A stretch of DNA of 64,000 nucleotides from Beaufortia kweichowensis (Eukaryota > Chordata > Actinopteri > Cypriniformes > Gastromyzontidae), in contig CM032816.1 in assembly GCA_019155185.1 (NCBI GenBank), forward strand, positions 5,434,510 to 5,498,509, written 5' to 3'. Made by a program: the position numbers and the translations under genes. The notes under the pieces were generated by a model. It was not told the DNA's origin. It was given only the letters and a program-made list of their open reading frames with translations, and searched no databases. How positions within the stretch are numbered: the stretch's first letter is position 1; every line of letters begins with the position of its first letter. Shown here piece after piece: positions 38,734 through 52,578 of this stretch.

Positions 38734-40748
38734 AATTAAAAACATGTAAATAAAAGAAAAAAGAAAATCGCTGCATTTTAAAGTAACATTTTTATTAAAG
38801 TATTCTCAGGTAACAGATTGATTCTGACAACAAAAACAGTAATTATCAAATAAAACGGAAAAAATATTGCATCTGTGTCAGAAGTGCTGTGAAGCCGGAG
38901 AAAATCTGTATCTTTCCTCTTCTTCACAGCTTGCTTGCTCCTGTTGGAAAAAACGAGATCATTATTTTTAAGTAATTTTCTGTAACACATTATATTTTTC
39001 ACTACAAAAATATAGGCCTTCATCGTTGCTTTTTTCAAATAATCGTATGTTCTTTTACGATTCACATCTAATATATACGAATTAGTCACTTCGTATAACA
39101 CGTACGAATTCCCGAGAGATCAGGTTGGATTACATGTGTCAGAAGTCAAGATGAAAAAACAGTAAAAGTGTTTGAAAGCAATACAAACCTTGTTGCTGCT
39201 TGTGTTTATTGAGCTCCTGAACCATCTGCCATCAGTCTGGACATGGCTCTTCCTCCGGAGATTCTCGGGAAATATATTCCGATATTGAAGATCCTTTGAA
39301 GTCGAGTCGTAGCCCGAGTAGCCCGAGTCGGAGGGCGATGCCTCTCACCGATTCATTGGCAGGCAGATCAGCATCCGCCCATTACTCCGTATGGTGAAGT
39401 AGAGAATAGAAACGTTAACATTAATGGTGACCATAATGTCGTTTCGTTAGCCTCGTTGAGTCCATTCAAGCTCTGTGCATTACATGTGTACATTTTAGTT
39501 GCCATTTTGATCTCAATTGGGTTTTACTCACAATTGTGTTCAGACGGTTTTGCTGGTTTTGAGCACGATCGTTTCAGGCCGATCTTTCGCGTAGCCTAAT
39601 AAACTCACGAGTCGATGTAAAGTCCATTCACCTCACCCGCCTCTTCTTCCGCTTCCTGACTCCTCGCATCTTTCTGTCATGGTTTGCATAATTGGCGTGG
39701 CTTTGTCGGACAGAGTTAAAACCTGCCTGCTGGTTTGCAAACGCACGGCCTCGTTTATTTTCACCGAACAAGATAGTCTCGGCAAAGAACTGACGAATAG
39801 TGGGTTTTCACCGATCGAGGACAGATACAGAAACGGTTTGGGAGGGTGCTGTGGGGCCACAGCCACCAGCATGTGTCGCTGTATCGCCCTTTGATTTCGG
39901 GTAGTGAGGTTTACACACTGCACAGTTTACACACACTAACTTAAGTGCGGTCGTAGTTTTTCCATCAATTGTTCGGAGATTTTCGTTTTTTCGGAGATGT
40001 TCAAAACTTTTAAGATGCACTAAGTTTCTGGGTAAATAAAGACCAGTCTGTATGAATGGGTCATTTTACAATGTTTAGTTCGCATTTATTATTTCAGTGT
40101 TTCCAGTGTGGGCATGAAGTTTTCATTGTCATCGTGTTTTTGGTGGCACATGAATTAACACACACGTCATTGTTTTGCACCTTGACTATTGTTGAATACA
40201 GAATTAAATAAAGTTTATTATTATTTTATTGCTATTAAAATCACTTAACAAAAACACACAGACTCAAGTTCGTCATCGTTTTACTTGGGATGTTTCGGTT
40301 TTCCGTAGATGTTTAAAACTTTTTCGGAGATGGACCAAACCTTTGGGTTCGAGTGGAAAATCTATTTGAATAGGTGTAACAGGGAATTTTGTCACTATTT
40401 AGAGTTTGCATTTACACCTTTTTTCCAAATATGGCCATAATGTTCTTCTACCCAAATCAACACCTGAGACATAAAAAGATATACAGAACAAAAGAAAAGA
40501 TTTCAATTGTGATGGCAGAACCGAAAATAAAATATATTTGAGGAGAGAGATTTGTTCATTTAAAATGTAAGATCTATACAACGACCAGATGCTATTTAAA
40601 GAGTGTATTGAAAGTGAATTGTTTCTGTTATTATTGTGCTGATGGCACATGAATTAAAACATCTTATAATATTTTGATTATTTTGCACTTATACTGGTCA
40701 CAGAAACCTTTGTTGTGGAGATTGTACCGTTTATAATTATTTTCTCAC
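38734..40748. repeat. Array unit 6 (core only)
   Basis: Lacks P (39155) and B (40522); pairs with unit 7 as a higher-order dimer. Confidence 0.9.
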
Positions 40749-43700
40749 AATTAAAACATGTAAATAAAAGAAAAAGAAAATCAGCTGCATTTTAAAGTAA
40801 CATTTTTATTAAAGTATTCTCAGGTAACAGATTGATTCTGACAACAAAAACAGTAATTATCAAATAAAACGGAAAAAATATTGCAACTGTGTCAGAAGTG
40901 CTGTGAAGCCGGAGAAAATCTGGATCTTATCTTTCCTCTTCTTCACAGCTTGCTTGCTCCTGTTGGAAAAAACGAGATCATTATTTTTTAGTAATTTTCT
41001 GTAACACATTATATTTTTCACTACAAAAATATAGGCCTTCATCGTTGCTTTTTCAAATAATCGTATGTTCTTTTACGATTCACATCTAATATATACGAAT
41101 TAGTCACTTCGTATAACATGTACGAATTCCCGAGAGATCAGGTTGGATTACATGTGTCAGAAGTCAAGATGAAAAAACGTCTCAGGTTACGTATGTAACC
41201 CTTGTTCCCTGAGAGGGAACGAGACGCTGCGTCATTCGCATTGAGTTCGCTTGAAAGGGAACGTCTCAGGTTACGTATGTAACCCTTGTTCCCTGAGAGG
41301 GAACGAGACGCTGCGTCATTCGCATTGAGTTCCTTGAAAGGGAACGTCTCAGGTTACGTATGTAACCCTTGTTCCCTCTCCGGGAACAAGGGTTACAAGT
41401 AATCTGAACGTTCCTTCAACAGTAAAAGTGTTTGAAAGCAATACAAACCTTGTTGCTGCTTTTGTTTATTGAGCTCCTGGACCATCTGCCATCAGTCTGG
41501 ACATGGCTCTTCCTCCGGATATTCTCGGGAAATATATTCCGATATTGAAGATCCTTTGAAGTTCGAGTCGTAGCCCGAGTAGCGGTCGTCGTAGCTCGAA
41601 TCGTAGCCCGAGTCGGAGGAGGGCGTGCCTCTCACCGATTCATTGGCAGGCAGATCAGCATCCCGCCCATTACTCCGTATGGTGAAGTAGAGAATAGAAA
41701 CGTTAACATTCAAGGTGACCATAATGTCGTTTCGTTAGCCTCATTGAGTCCATTCAAGCTCTGTGCATTACATGTGTACATTTTAGTTGCCATTTTGATC
41801 TCAATTGGGTTTTACTCACAATTGTGTTCAGACGGGTTTTGCTGGTTTTGAAGCTTTTCAGGCCGATCTTTCGCGTAGCCTAATAAACTCACGAGTCGAT
41901 GTAAAGTCCATTCACCTCACCCGCCTCTTCTTCCGCTTCCTGACTCCTCGCATCTTTCTGTCATGGTTTGCATAATTGGCGTGGCTTTGTCGGACAGAGT
42001 TAAAACCTGCCTGCTGGTTTGCAAACGCACGGCCTCGTTTATTTTCACCGAACAAGATAGTCTCGGCAAAGAACCGACGAATAGTGGGTTTTTCACCGAT
42101 CGAGGACAGATACAGAAACGGTTTGGGAGGGGGTGCTGTGGCCACAGCCACCAGCATGTGTCGCTGTATCGCCCTTTGATTTCGGGTAGTGAGGTTTACA
42201 CACTGCACAGTTTACACACACTAACTTAAGTGCGGTCGTAGTTTTTCCATAAATTGTTCGGAGATTTTCGTTTTTTTCGGAGATGTTCAAAACTTTTTAA
42301 GTTTCACTAAGTTTCTGGGTAAATAAAGACAGTCTGTATGAATGGGTCATTTTTACAATGTTTAGTTCTCATTTATTATTTCAGTGTTTCCAGTGTGGGC
42401 ATGAAGTTTTCATTGTCATCGTGTTTATTGGTGGCACATGAATTAACACACACGTCATTGTTTTTGCACCTTGACTATTGTTGAATACAGAATTAAATAA
42501 AGTTTATTATTATTTTATTGCTATTAAAAATCACTTAACAAAAAACACACAGACTCAAGTTCGTCATCGTTTTACTTGGGATGTTTCGGTTTTCCGTAGA
42601 TGTTTAAATTTTTCGGAGATGGACCAAACCTTTGGGTTCGAGTGGAAAATCTATTTGAATAGGTGTAACAGGGAATTTTGTCACTATTTAGAGTTTGCAT
42701 TTACACCTTTTTTCCAAATATGGCCATAATGTTCTTCTACCCAAATCAACACCTGAGACATAAAAAGATATACAGAACAAAAGAAAAGATTTCAATTGTG
42801 ATGGCAGAACCGAAAATGTAAAAAAATAAGAATAAACCTAAGATTATGTCTTTGCATTTTGAAATACTCAGGGTCATCATTTCTTTTAAAATGTTTTATT
42901 TTTAGGGGGCAGTATGGCACAGTCAATTATTCGCTTTTTTACTGGTTAGTTTTTAAATGGTACAACACATTGTTTCATTTAATGTAAAATTTGGATTTTT
43001 CTGTAGTTTTAACATCTCCTGCATGTTCTCTTATATTTGTAATATACTTTATAAACATCATTCCGGAGAGAGCTTTGTTCTGGAACTTATGAGAACTTAA
43101 ACTGACCAACATGACATCAACATGATTTTGTCGCGATGTACAGGCCTGCTAGAAAGTAAAATAAGTAAAATAAAATAAATCATAACAGCCAGAGAAAGCC
43201 AGAGGGCATACCTCTCTACTGCGGATTGCATGTTGGCCTACTGTTGATTTGCATAAGCAAAATAAGTGGAAATGCGGAAATTTGCATGTTAGCCAACATT
43301 CACACACACACACACTCTCTGTTCTTTACTTATATGGAACTTTAACAGTGGTCATAATGCAAGGACATGCAGAAATCCACATAATTAAGATATCCTGTCA
43401 GGTTAAATCAAAATGTATGATTTAAAATTATTCGAATAACAAACGTTTGACTTTTGCTAGAAATTGTGTGTTGAAGCTCGTAATTATTGTGTTGCCAATA
43501 AATACAGTTTTAAATGAATTGTTTTATTGAAAGAAACGTCACAGAAATTTAACGCATTTGGATCAATGTTTTATTAAAGGTTTCAAATAAAATACGTTTG
43601 ACCGATTCATGCCGTAAAACAGTTAGGCCTACCACGAAAATAAATCACAAAACAGTGGATATAACAAATAAAAGTGGAGAAAAATATGCCCATTCCTCCC

Positions 43701-44104
43701 CAAATCATCATCTCGGACATAACACCGACATACAGAGCAAATGGAATTCAATTGTGATAGCAGAACCGAAAATTGTTGAAAATAAAAAATAAACCTACTA
43801 CGTCTTTACATTTTGTAATACTCAGGGTCATCATTTTATTTGAAATATTTTATTTTAGGGTCTCTCTTTGTACTAAAATAATCAATAAAATATATTTGAG
43901 GAGAGATTTGTTCATTTAAAATGTAAGATCTATACAACGACCAGATGCTATTTAAAGAGTGTATTTACAGTGAATTGTTTCTGTTATTGTTGTGCTGATG
44001 GCACCTGAATTAAAACATCTTATAATATTTTGATTATTTTGCACTTATACTGGTCACAGAAACCTTTGTTGTGGAGATTGTACCGTTTATAATTATTTTC
44101 TCAC
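40749..44104. repeat. Array unit 7 (P at 41178-41419, B at 42818-43886)
   Basis: Regular P of three subunits, the terminal one shortened at its right arm (ACAAGTAATCTGAACGTTCC). Full B. Confidence 0.9.
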
Positions 44105-47100
44105 AATTAAAAACATGTAAATAAAAGAAAAAGAAAATCGCTGCATTTTAAAGTAACATTTTTATTAAAGTATTCTCAGGTAACAGATTGATTCTGACAA
44201 CAAAACAGTAATTATCAAATAAAACGGAAAAAATATTGCATCTTCTGTCCCTGTGCTGTGAAGCCGGAGAAAATCTGGATCTTTCCTGTTCTTCACAGCT
44301 TGCTTGCCCCTGTTGGAAAAAACGAGATCATTATTTTTTTTAGTAATTTTCTGTAACACATTATATTTTTCACTACAAAAAATATAGGCCTTCATCGCTG
44401 CTTTTTTCAAATAACGTATGTTCTTTTAGTGATTCACATCTAATATATTGATTCTGAATTAGTCACTTCGGGTATAACATGTATAAATTCGGAGAGATCA
44501 GGTTGGATTACATGTGTCAGAAGTGCAAGATGAAAAAGAAATCGTCTCAGGTTACGTATGTCACCCTTGTTCCCTGAGGAGGGAACGAGATCGCTTATCA
44601 TTCGCATTGAGTTCCTTGAAAGGGAACGTCTCAGGTTACGTATGTAACCCTTGTTCCCCTGAGAGGGAACAAATAATCGCGTCATTCGCATTGAGTTCAC
44701 TTCTAAGGGAACGTCTCAGTCACTTACGTATAACCCTTGTTCCCTCTCCGGGAACAAGGGATTATCACGTAATCTGAGACGTTCCCTTTCAAGGGAACAG
44801 TAAAAGTGTTTGAAAGCAATACAAACCTTGTTGCTGCTTTTGTTTATTGAGCTCCTGGACCATCTGCCATCAGTCTGGACATGGCTCTTCCTCCGGATAT
44901 TCTCGGGAAATATATTCCGATATTGAAGATCCTTTGAAGTTCGAGTCGTAGCCCGAGTAGCGGAGTTGTAGCTCGAATCGTAGCCAGTCGGAGGGCGTGC
45001 CTCTCACCGATTCATTGGCAGGCAGATCAGCATCCGCCCATTACTCCGTATGGTGAAGTAGAGAATAGAAACGTTAACATTCAAGGTGACCATAATGTCG
45101 TTTCGTTAGCCTCATTGAGTCCATTCAAGCTCTGTGCATTACATGTGTACATTTTAGTTGCCATTTTGATCTCAATTGGGTTTTACTCACAATTGTGTTC
45201 AGACGGTTTTGCTGGTTTTTGCTTTACAGGCCGATCTTTCGCGTAGCCTAATAAACTCACGAGTCGATGTAAAGTCCATTCACCTCACCCGCCTCTTCTT
45301 CCGCTTCCTGACTCCTCGCATCTTTCTGTCATGGTTTGCATAATTGGCGTGGCTTTGTCGGACAGAGTTAAAACCTGCCTGCTGGTTTGCAAACGCACGG
45401 CCTCGTTTATTTTCACCGAACAAGATAGTCTCGGCAAAGAACCGACGAATAGTGGGTTTTTTCACCGATCGAGGACAGATACAGAAACGGTTTGGGAGGG
45501 GGGGGGTGCTCTGGCCACAGCCACCAGCATGTGTCGCTGTATCGCCCTTTGATTTCGGGTAGTGAGGTTTACACACTGCACAGTTTACACACACTAACTT
45601 AAGTGCGGTCGTAGTTTTTCCATAAATTGTTCGGAGATTTTCGTTTTTTTCGGAGATGTTCAAAACTTTTAAGTTTCACTAAGTTTCTGGGTAAATAAAG
45701 ACAGTCTGTATGAATGGGTCATTTTACAATGTTTAGTTCTCATTTATTATTTCAGTGTTTCCAGTGTGGGCATGAAGTTTTTCATTGTCATCGTGTTATT
45801 GGTGGCACATGAATTAACACACACGTCATTGTTTTGCACCTTGACTATTGTTGAATACAGAATTAAATAAAGTTTATTATTATTTTATTGCTATTAAAAA
45901 TCACTTAACAAAAAATACACAGACTCAAGTTCGTCATCGTTTTACTTGGGATGTTTCGGGTTTTCCGTAGATGTTTAAAACTTTCGGAGATGGACCAAAC
46001 CTTTGGGTTCGAGTGGAAAATCTATTTGAATAGGTGTAACAGGGAATTTTGTCACTATTTAGAGTTTGCATTTACACCTTTTTCCAAATATGGCCATAAT
46101 GTTCTTCTACCCAAATCAACACCTGAGACATAAAAGATATACAGAACAAAGAAAAGATTTCAATTGTGATGGCAGAACCGAAAATGTAAAAAAATAAGAA
46201 TAAACCTAAGATTATGTCTTTGCATTTTGAAATACTCAGGGTCATCATTTCTTTTAAAATGTTTTATTTTTAGGGGGCAGTATGGCACAGTCAATTATTC
46301 GCTTTTTTACTGGTTAGTTTTTAAATGGTACAACACATTGTTTCATTTAATGTAAAATTTGGATTTTTCTGTAGTTTTAACATCTCCTGCATGTTCTCTT
46401 ATATTTGTAATATACTTTATAAACATCATTCCGGAGAGAGCTTTTGTTCTGGAACTTATGAGAACTTAAACTGACCAACATGACATCAACATGATTTTGT
46501 CGCGATGTACAGGCCTGCTAGAAAGTAAAATAAGTAAAATAAAATAAATCATAACAGCCAGAGAAAGCCAGAGAGGCATACCTCTCTACTGCGGATTGCA
46601 TGTTGGCCTACTGTTGATTTGCATAAGCAAAATAAGTGGAAATGCGGAAATTTGCATGTTAGCCAACATTCACACACACACACACCTCTCTTGTTTTACG
46701 TTATATGGAACTTTAACAGTGGTCATAATGCCGGACATGCAGAAATCCACATAATTAAGTATCCTGTCAGGTTAAATCAAAATGTATGATTTAAAATTAT
46801 TCGAATAACAAACGTTTGACTTTTGCTAGAAATTGTGTGTTGAAGCTCGTAATTATTGTGTTGCCAATAAATACAGTTTTAAATGAATTGTTTTATTGAA
46901 AGAAACGTCACAGAAATTTAACGCATTTGGATCAATGTTTTATTAAAGGTTTCAAATAAAATACGTTTGACCGATTCATGCCGTAAAACAGTTAGGCCTA
47001 CCACGAAAATAAATCACAAAACAGTGGATATAACAAATAAAAGTGGAGAAAAATATGCCCATTCCTCCCCCCAAATCATCATCTCGGACATAACACCGAC

Positions 47101-47476
47101 ATACAGAGCAAATAGAATTCAATTGTGATAGCAGAACCGAAAATTGTTGAAAATAAAAATAAACCTACTACGTCTTTACATTTTGTAATACTCAGGGTCA
47201 TCATTTTATTTGAAATATTTTATTTTTAGGGTCTCTCTTTGTACTAAAATAATCAATAAAATATATTTGAGGAGAGATTTGTTCATTTAAAATGTAAGAT
47301 CTATACAACGACCAGATGCTATTTAAAGAGTGTATTTAAAGTGAATTGTTTCTGTTATTATTGTGCTGATGGCACATGAATTAAAAACATCTTATAATAT
47401 TTTGATTATTTTGCACTTATACTGGTCACAGAAACCTTTGTTGTGGAGATTGTACCGTTTATAATTATTTTCTCAC
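44105..47476. repeat. Array unit 8 (P at 44543-44797, B at 46185-47258)
   Basis: Full-length type directly following another full-length unit, which breaks the alternation. G-run of 9 at about 45497-45506. Confidence 0.9.
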
Positions 47477-50400
47477 AATTAAAAACATGTAAATAAAAGA
47501 AAAAGAAAATCGCTGCATTTTAAAGTAACATTTTTATTAAAAGTATTCTCAGGTAACAGATTGATTCTGACAACAAAAACAGTAATTATCAAATAAAACG
47601 GAAAAAATATTGCATCTCTGTCAGAAGTGCTGTGAAGCCGGAGAAAATCTGGATCTTTCCTCTTCTTCACAGCTTGCTTGCTCCTGTTGGAAAAAACGAG
47701 ATCATTATTTTTAAGTAATTTTCTGTAACACATTATATTTTTCACTACAAAAATATAGGCCTTCATCGTTGATTTTTTCAAATAATCGTATGTTCTTTTA
47801 CGATTCACATCTAATATATACGAATTAGTCACTTCGTATAACACGTACGAATTCCCGAGAGATCAGGTTGGATTACATGTGTCAGAAGTCAAGATGAAAA
47901 AACAGTAAAAGTGTTTGAAAGCAATACAAACCTTGTTGCTGCTTGTGTTTATTGAGCTCCTGGACCATCTGCCATCAGTCTGGACATGGCTCTTCCTCCG
48001 GAGATTCTCGGGAAATATATTCCGAGGATCCTTTGAAGTCCGAGTCGTAGCCCGAGTAGCCCGAGTCGGAGGAGCGTGCCTCTCACCGATTCATTGGCAG
48101 GCAGATCAGCATCCCGCCCATTACTCCGTATGGTGAAGTAGAGAATAGAAACGTTAACATTAATGGTAACCATAATGTCGTTTCGTTAGCCTCATTGAGT
48201 CCATTCAAGCTCTGTGCATTACATGTGTACATTTTAGTTGCCATTTTGATCTCAATTGGGTTTTACTCACAATTGTGTTCAGACGGTTTTGCTGGTTTGA
48301 GCACGATCGTTTCAGGCCGATCTTTCGCGTAGCCTAATAAACTCACGAGTCGATGTAAAGTCCATTCACCTCACCCGCCTCTTCTTCCGCTTCCTGACTC
48401 CTCGCATCTTTCTGTCATGGTTTGCATAATTGGCGTGGCTTTGTCGGACAGAGTTAAAATCTGCCTGCTGGTTTGCAAACGCACGGCCTCGTTTATTTTC
48501 ACCGAACAAGATAGTCTCGGCAAAGAACCGACGAATAGTGGGTTTTTTCACCGATCGAGGACAGATACAGAAACGGTTTGGGAGGGGGGGGGGGGGTGCT
48601 GTGGCCACAGCCACCAGCATGTGTCGCTGTATCGCCCTTTGATTTCGGGTAGTGAGGTTTACACACTGCACAGTTTACACACACTAACTTAAGTGCGGTC
48701 GTAGTTTTTCCATAAATTGTTCGGAGATTTTCGTTTTTTTCGGAGATGTTCAAAACTTTTTAAGATGCACTAAGTTTCTGGGTAAATAAAGACAGTCTGT
48801 ATGAATGGGTCATTTTACAATGTTTAGTTCTCATTTATTATTTCAGTGTTTCCAGTGTGGGCATGAAGTTTTCATTGTCATCGTGTTATTGGTGGCACAT
48901 GAATTAACACACACGTCATTGTTTTTGCACCTTGACTATTGTTGAATACAGAATTAAATAAAGTTTATTATTATTTTATTGCTATTAAAAATCACTTAAC
49001 AAAAAACACACAGACTCAAGTTCGTCATCGTTTTACTTGGGATGTTTCGGTTTTCCGTAGATGTTTAAAACTTTCGGAGATGGACCAAACCTTTGGGTTC
49101 GAGTGGAAAATCTATTTGAATAGGTGTAACAGGAATTTTGTCACTATTTAGAGTTTGCATTTACACCTTTTTTCCAAATATGGCCATAATGTTCTTCTAC
49201 CCAAATCAACACCTGAGACATAAAAAGATATACAGAACAAAAGAAAATATTTCAATTGTGATGGCAGAACCGAAAATGTAAAAAAATAAGAATAAACCTA
49301 AGATTATGTCTTTGCATTTTGAAATACTCAGGGTCATCATTTCTTTTAAAATGTTTTATTTTTAGGGGCAGTATGGCACAGTCAATTATTCGCTTTTTAC
49401 TGGTTAGTTTTAAATGGTACAACACATTGTTTCATTTAATGTAAAATTTGGATTTTTTCTGTAGTTTTAACATCTCCTGCATGTTCTCTTATATTTGTAA
49501 TATACTTTATAAACATCATTCCGGAAGAGCTTTTGTTCTGGAACTTATGAGAACTTAAACTGACCAACATGACATCAACATGATTTTGTCGCGATGTACA
49601 GGCCTGCTAGAAAGTAAAATAAGTAAAATAAAATAAATCATAACAGCCAGATTAAGCCAGAGAGGCATACCTCTCTACTGCGGATTGCATGTTGGCCTAC
49701 TGTTGATTTGCATAAAGCAAAATAAGTGGAAATCGGAAATTTGCATGTTAGCCAACATTCACACACACACACACCTCTTTGTTTTACGTTATATGGAACT
49801 TTTAACAGTGGTCATAATGCCGGACATGCAGAAATCCACATAATTAGGCGTATCCTGTCAGGTTAAATCAAAATGTATGATTTAAAATTATTCAAATAAC
49901 AAACGTTTGACTTTTGCTAGAAATTGTGTGTTGAAGCTCAAATTATTGTGTTGCCAATAAATACAGTTTTTAAATGAATTGTTTTATTGAAAGAAACGTC
50001 ACAGAAATTTAACGCATTTGGATCAATGTTTTATTAAAGGTTTCAAATAAAATACGTTTGACCGATTCATGCCGTAAAACAGTTAGGCCTACCACGAAAA
50101 TAAATCACAAAACAGTGGATATAACAAATAAAAGTGGAGAAAAATATGCCCATTCCTCCCCCCAAATCATCATCTCGGACATAACACCGACATACAGAGC
50201 AAATAGAATTCAATTGTGATAGCAGAACCGAAAATTGTTGAAAATAAAAATAAACCTACTACGTCTTTTACATTTTGTAATACTCAGGGTCATCATTTTA
50301 TTTGAAATATTTTATTTTTAGGGTCTCTCTTTGTACTAAAATAATCAATAAAATATATTTGAGGAGAGATTTGTTCATTTAAAATGTAAGATCTATACAA

Positions 50401-50568
50401 CGACCAGATGCTATTTAAAGAGTGTATTTACAGTGAATTGTTTCTGTTATTATTGTGCTGATGGCACATGAATTAAAAACATCTTATAATATTTTGATTA
50501 TTTTGCACTTATACTGGTCACAGAAACCTTTGTTGTGGAGATTGTACCGTTTATAATTATTTTCTCAC
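47477..50568. repeat. Array unit 9 (no P, B at 49278-50350)
   Basis: The only unit with B but without P. It has the longest G-run of the array (13 G, about 48584-48596). Its left half is nearly identical to unit 10, including a shared short form TTCCGAGGATCCTTTG in place of the usual ATTCCGATATTGAAG. Confidence 0.9.
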
Positions 50569-52578
50569 AATTAAAAACATGTAAATAAAAGAAAAAGAAA
50601 ATCGCTGCATTTTAAAGTAACATTTTTATTAAAGTATTCTCAGGTAACAGATTGATTCTGACAACAAAAACAGTAATTATCAAATAAAACGGAAAAAATA
50701 TTGCATCTCTGTCAGAAGTGCTGTGAAGCCGGAGAAAATCTGGATCTTTCCTCTTCTTCACAGCTTGCTTGCTCCTGTTGGAAAAAACGAGATCATTATT
50801 TTTAAGTAATTTTCTGTAACACATTATATTTTTCACTACAAAAATATAGGCCTTCATCGTTGATTTTTTCAAATAATCGTATGTTCTTTTACGATTCACA
50901 TCTAATATATACGAATTAGTCACTTCGTATAACACGTACGAATTCCCGAGAGATCAGGTTGGATTACATGTGTCAGAAGTCAAGATGAAAAAACAGTAAA
51001 AGTGTTTGAAAGCAATACAAACCTTGTTGCTGCTTGTGTTTATTGAGCTCCTGGACCATCTGCCATCAGTCTGGACATGGCTCTTCCTCCGGAGATTCTC
51101 GGGAAATATATTCCGAGGATCCTTTGAAGTCCGAGTCGTAGCCCGAGTAGCCCGAGTCGGAGGAGCGTTCCTCTCACCGATTCATTGGCAGGCTGATCAG
51201 CATCCCGCCCATTACTCCGTATGGTGAAGTAGAGAATAGAAACGTTAACATTAATGGTAACCATAATGTCGTTTCGTTAGCCTCATTGAGTCCATTCAAG
51301 CTCTGTGCATTACATGTGTACATTTTAGTTGCCATTTTGATCTCAATTGGGTTTTACTCACAATTGTGTTCAGACGGTTTTGCTGGTTTGAGCACGATCG
51401 TTTCAGGCCGATCTTTAGCGTAGCCTAATAGACTCACGAGTCGATGTAAAGTCCATTCACCTCACCCGCCTCTTCTTCCGCTTCCTGGCTCCTCGCATCT
51501 TTCTGTCATGGTTTGCATAATTGGCGTGGCTTTGTCGGACAGAGTTAAAACCTGCCTGCTGGTTTGCAAACGCACGGCCTCGTTTATTTTCACCGAACAA
51601 GATAGTCTCGGCAAAGAACTGACGAATAGTGGGTTTTTTCACCGATCGAGGACAGATACAGAAACGGTTTGGGGGGTGCTGTGGCCACAGCCACCAGCAT
51701 GTGTCGCTGTATCGCCCTTTGATTTCGGGTAGTGAGGTTTACACACTGCACAGTTTACACACACTAACTTAAGTGCGGTCGTAGTTTTTCCATAAATTAT
51801 TCGGAGATTTTCGTTTTTTTCGGAGATGTTCAAAACTTTTTAAGATGCACTAAGTTTCTGGGTAAATAAAGACAGTCTGTATGAATGGGTCATTTTTACA
51901 ATGTTTAGTTCGCATTTATTATTTCAGTGTTTCCAGTGTGGGCATGAAGTTTTCATTGTCATCGTGTTATTGGTGGCACATGAATTAACACACACGTCAT
52001 TGTTTTTGCACATTGACTATTGTTGAATACAGAATTAAATAAAGTTCATTATTATTTTATTGCTATTAAAAATTACTTACAAAAAACACACAGACTCAAG
52101 TTCGTCATCGTTTTACTTGGGATGTTTCGGTTTTCCGTAGATGTTTAAAACTTTCGGAGATGGACCAAACCTTTGGGTTCGAGTGGAAAATCTATTTGAA
52201 TAGGTGTAACAGGGAATTTTGTCACTATTTAGAGTTTGCATTTACACCTTTTTTCCAAATATGGCCATAATGTTCTTCTACCCAAATCAACACCTGAGAC
52301 ATAAAAAAGATATACAGAACAAAAGAAAAGATTTCAATTGTGATGGCAGAACCGAAAATAAAATATATTTGAGGAGAGATTTGTTCATTTAAAATGTAAG
52401 ATCTATACAACGACCAGATGCTATTTAAAGAGTGTATTGAAAGTGAATTGTTTCTGTTATTATTGTGCTGATGGCACATGAATTAAAAACATCTTATAAT
52501 ATTTTGATTATTTTGCACTTATACTGGTCACAGAAACCTTTGTTGTGGAGATTGTACCGTTTATAATTATTTTCTCAC
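50569..52578. repeat. Array unit 10 (core only)
   Basis: Lacks P (50991) and B (52356). Near-duplicate of unit 9 in the left half, suggesting a recent local duplication. Confidence 0.9.

Noticed and set aside
45280..45663. 127-aa minus-strand ORF (LVCVNCAVCKPHYPKSKGD...) with Cys pairs like a zinc finger
   Set aside because: In other units the same region falls into different frames because of the variable G-run, and the Cys/His spacing matches no zinc-finger type I recognise. Kept only as part of the array discussion.
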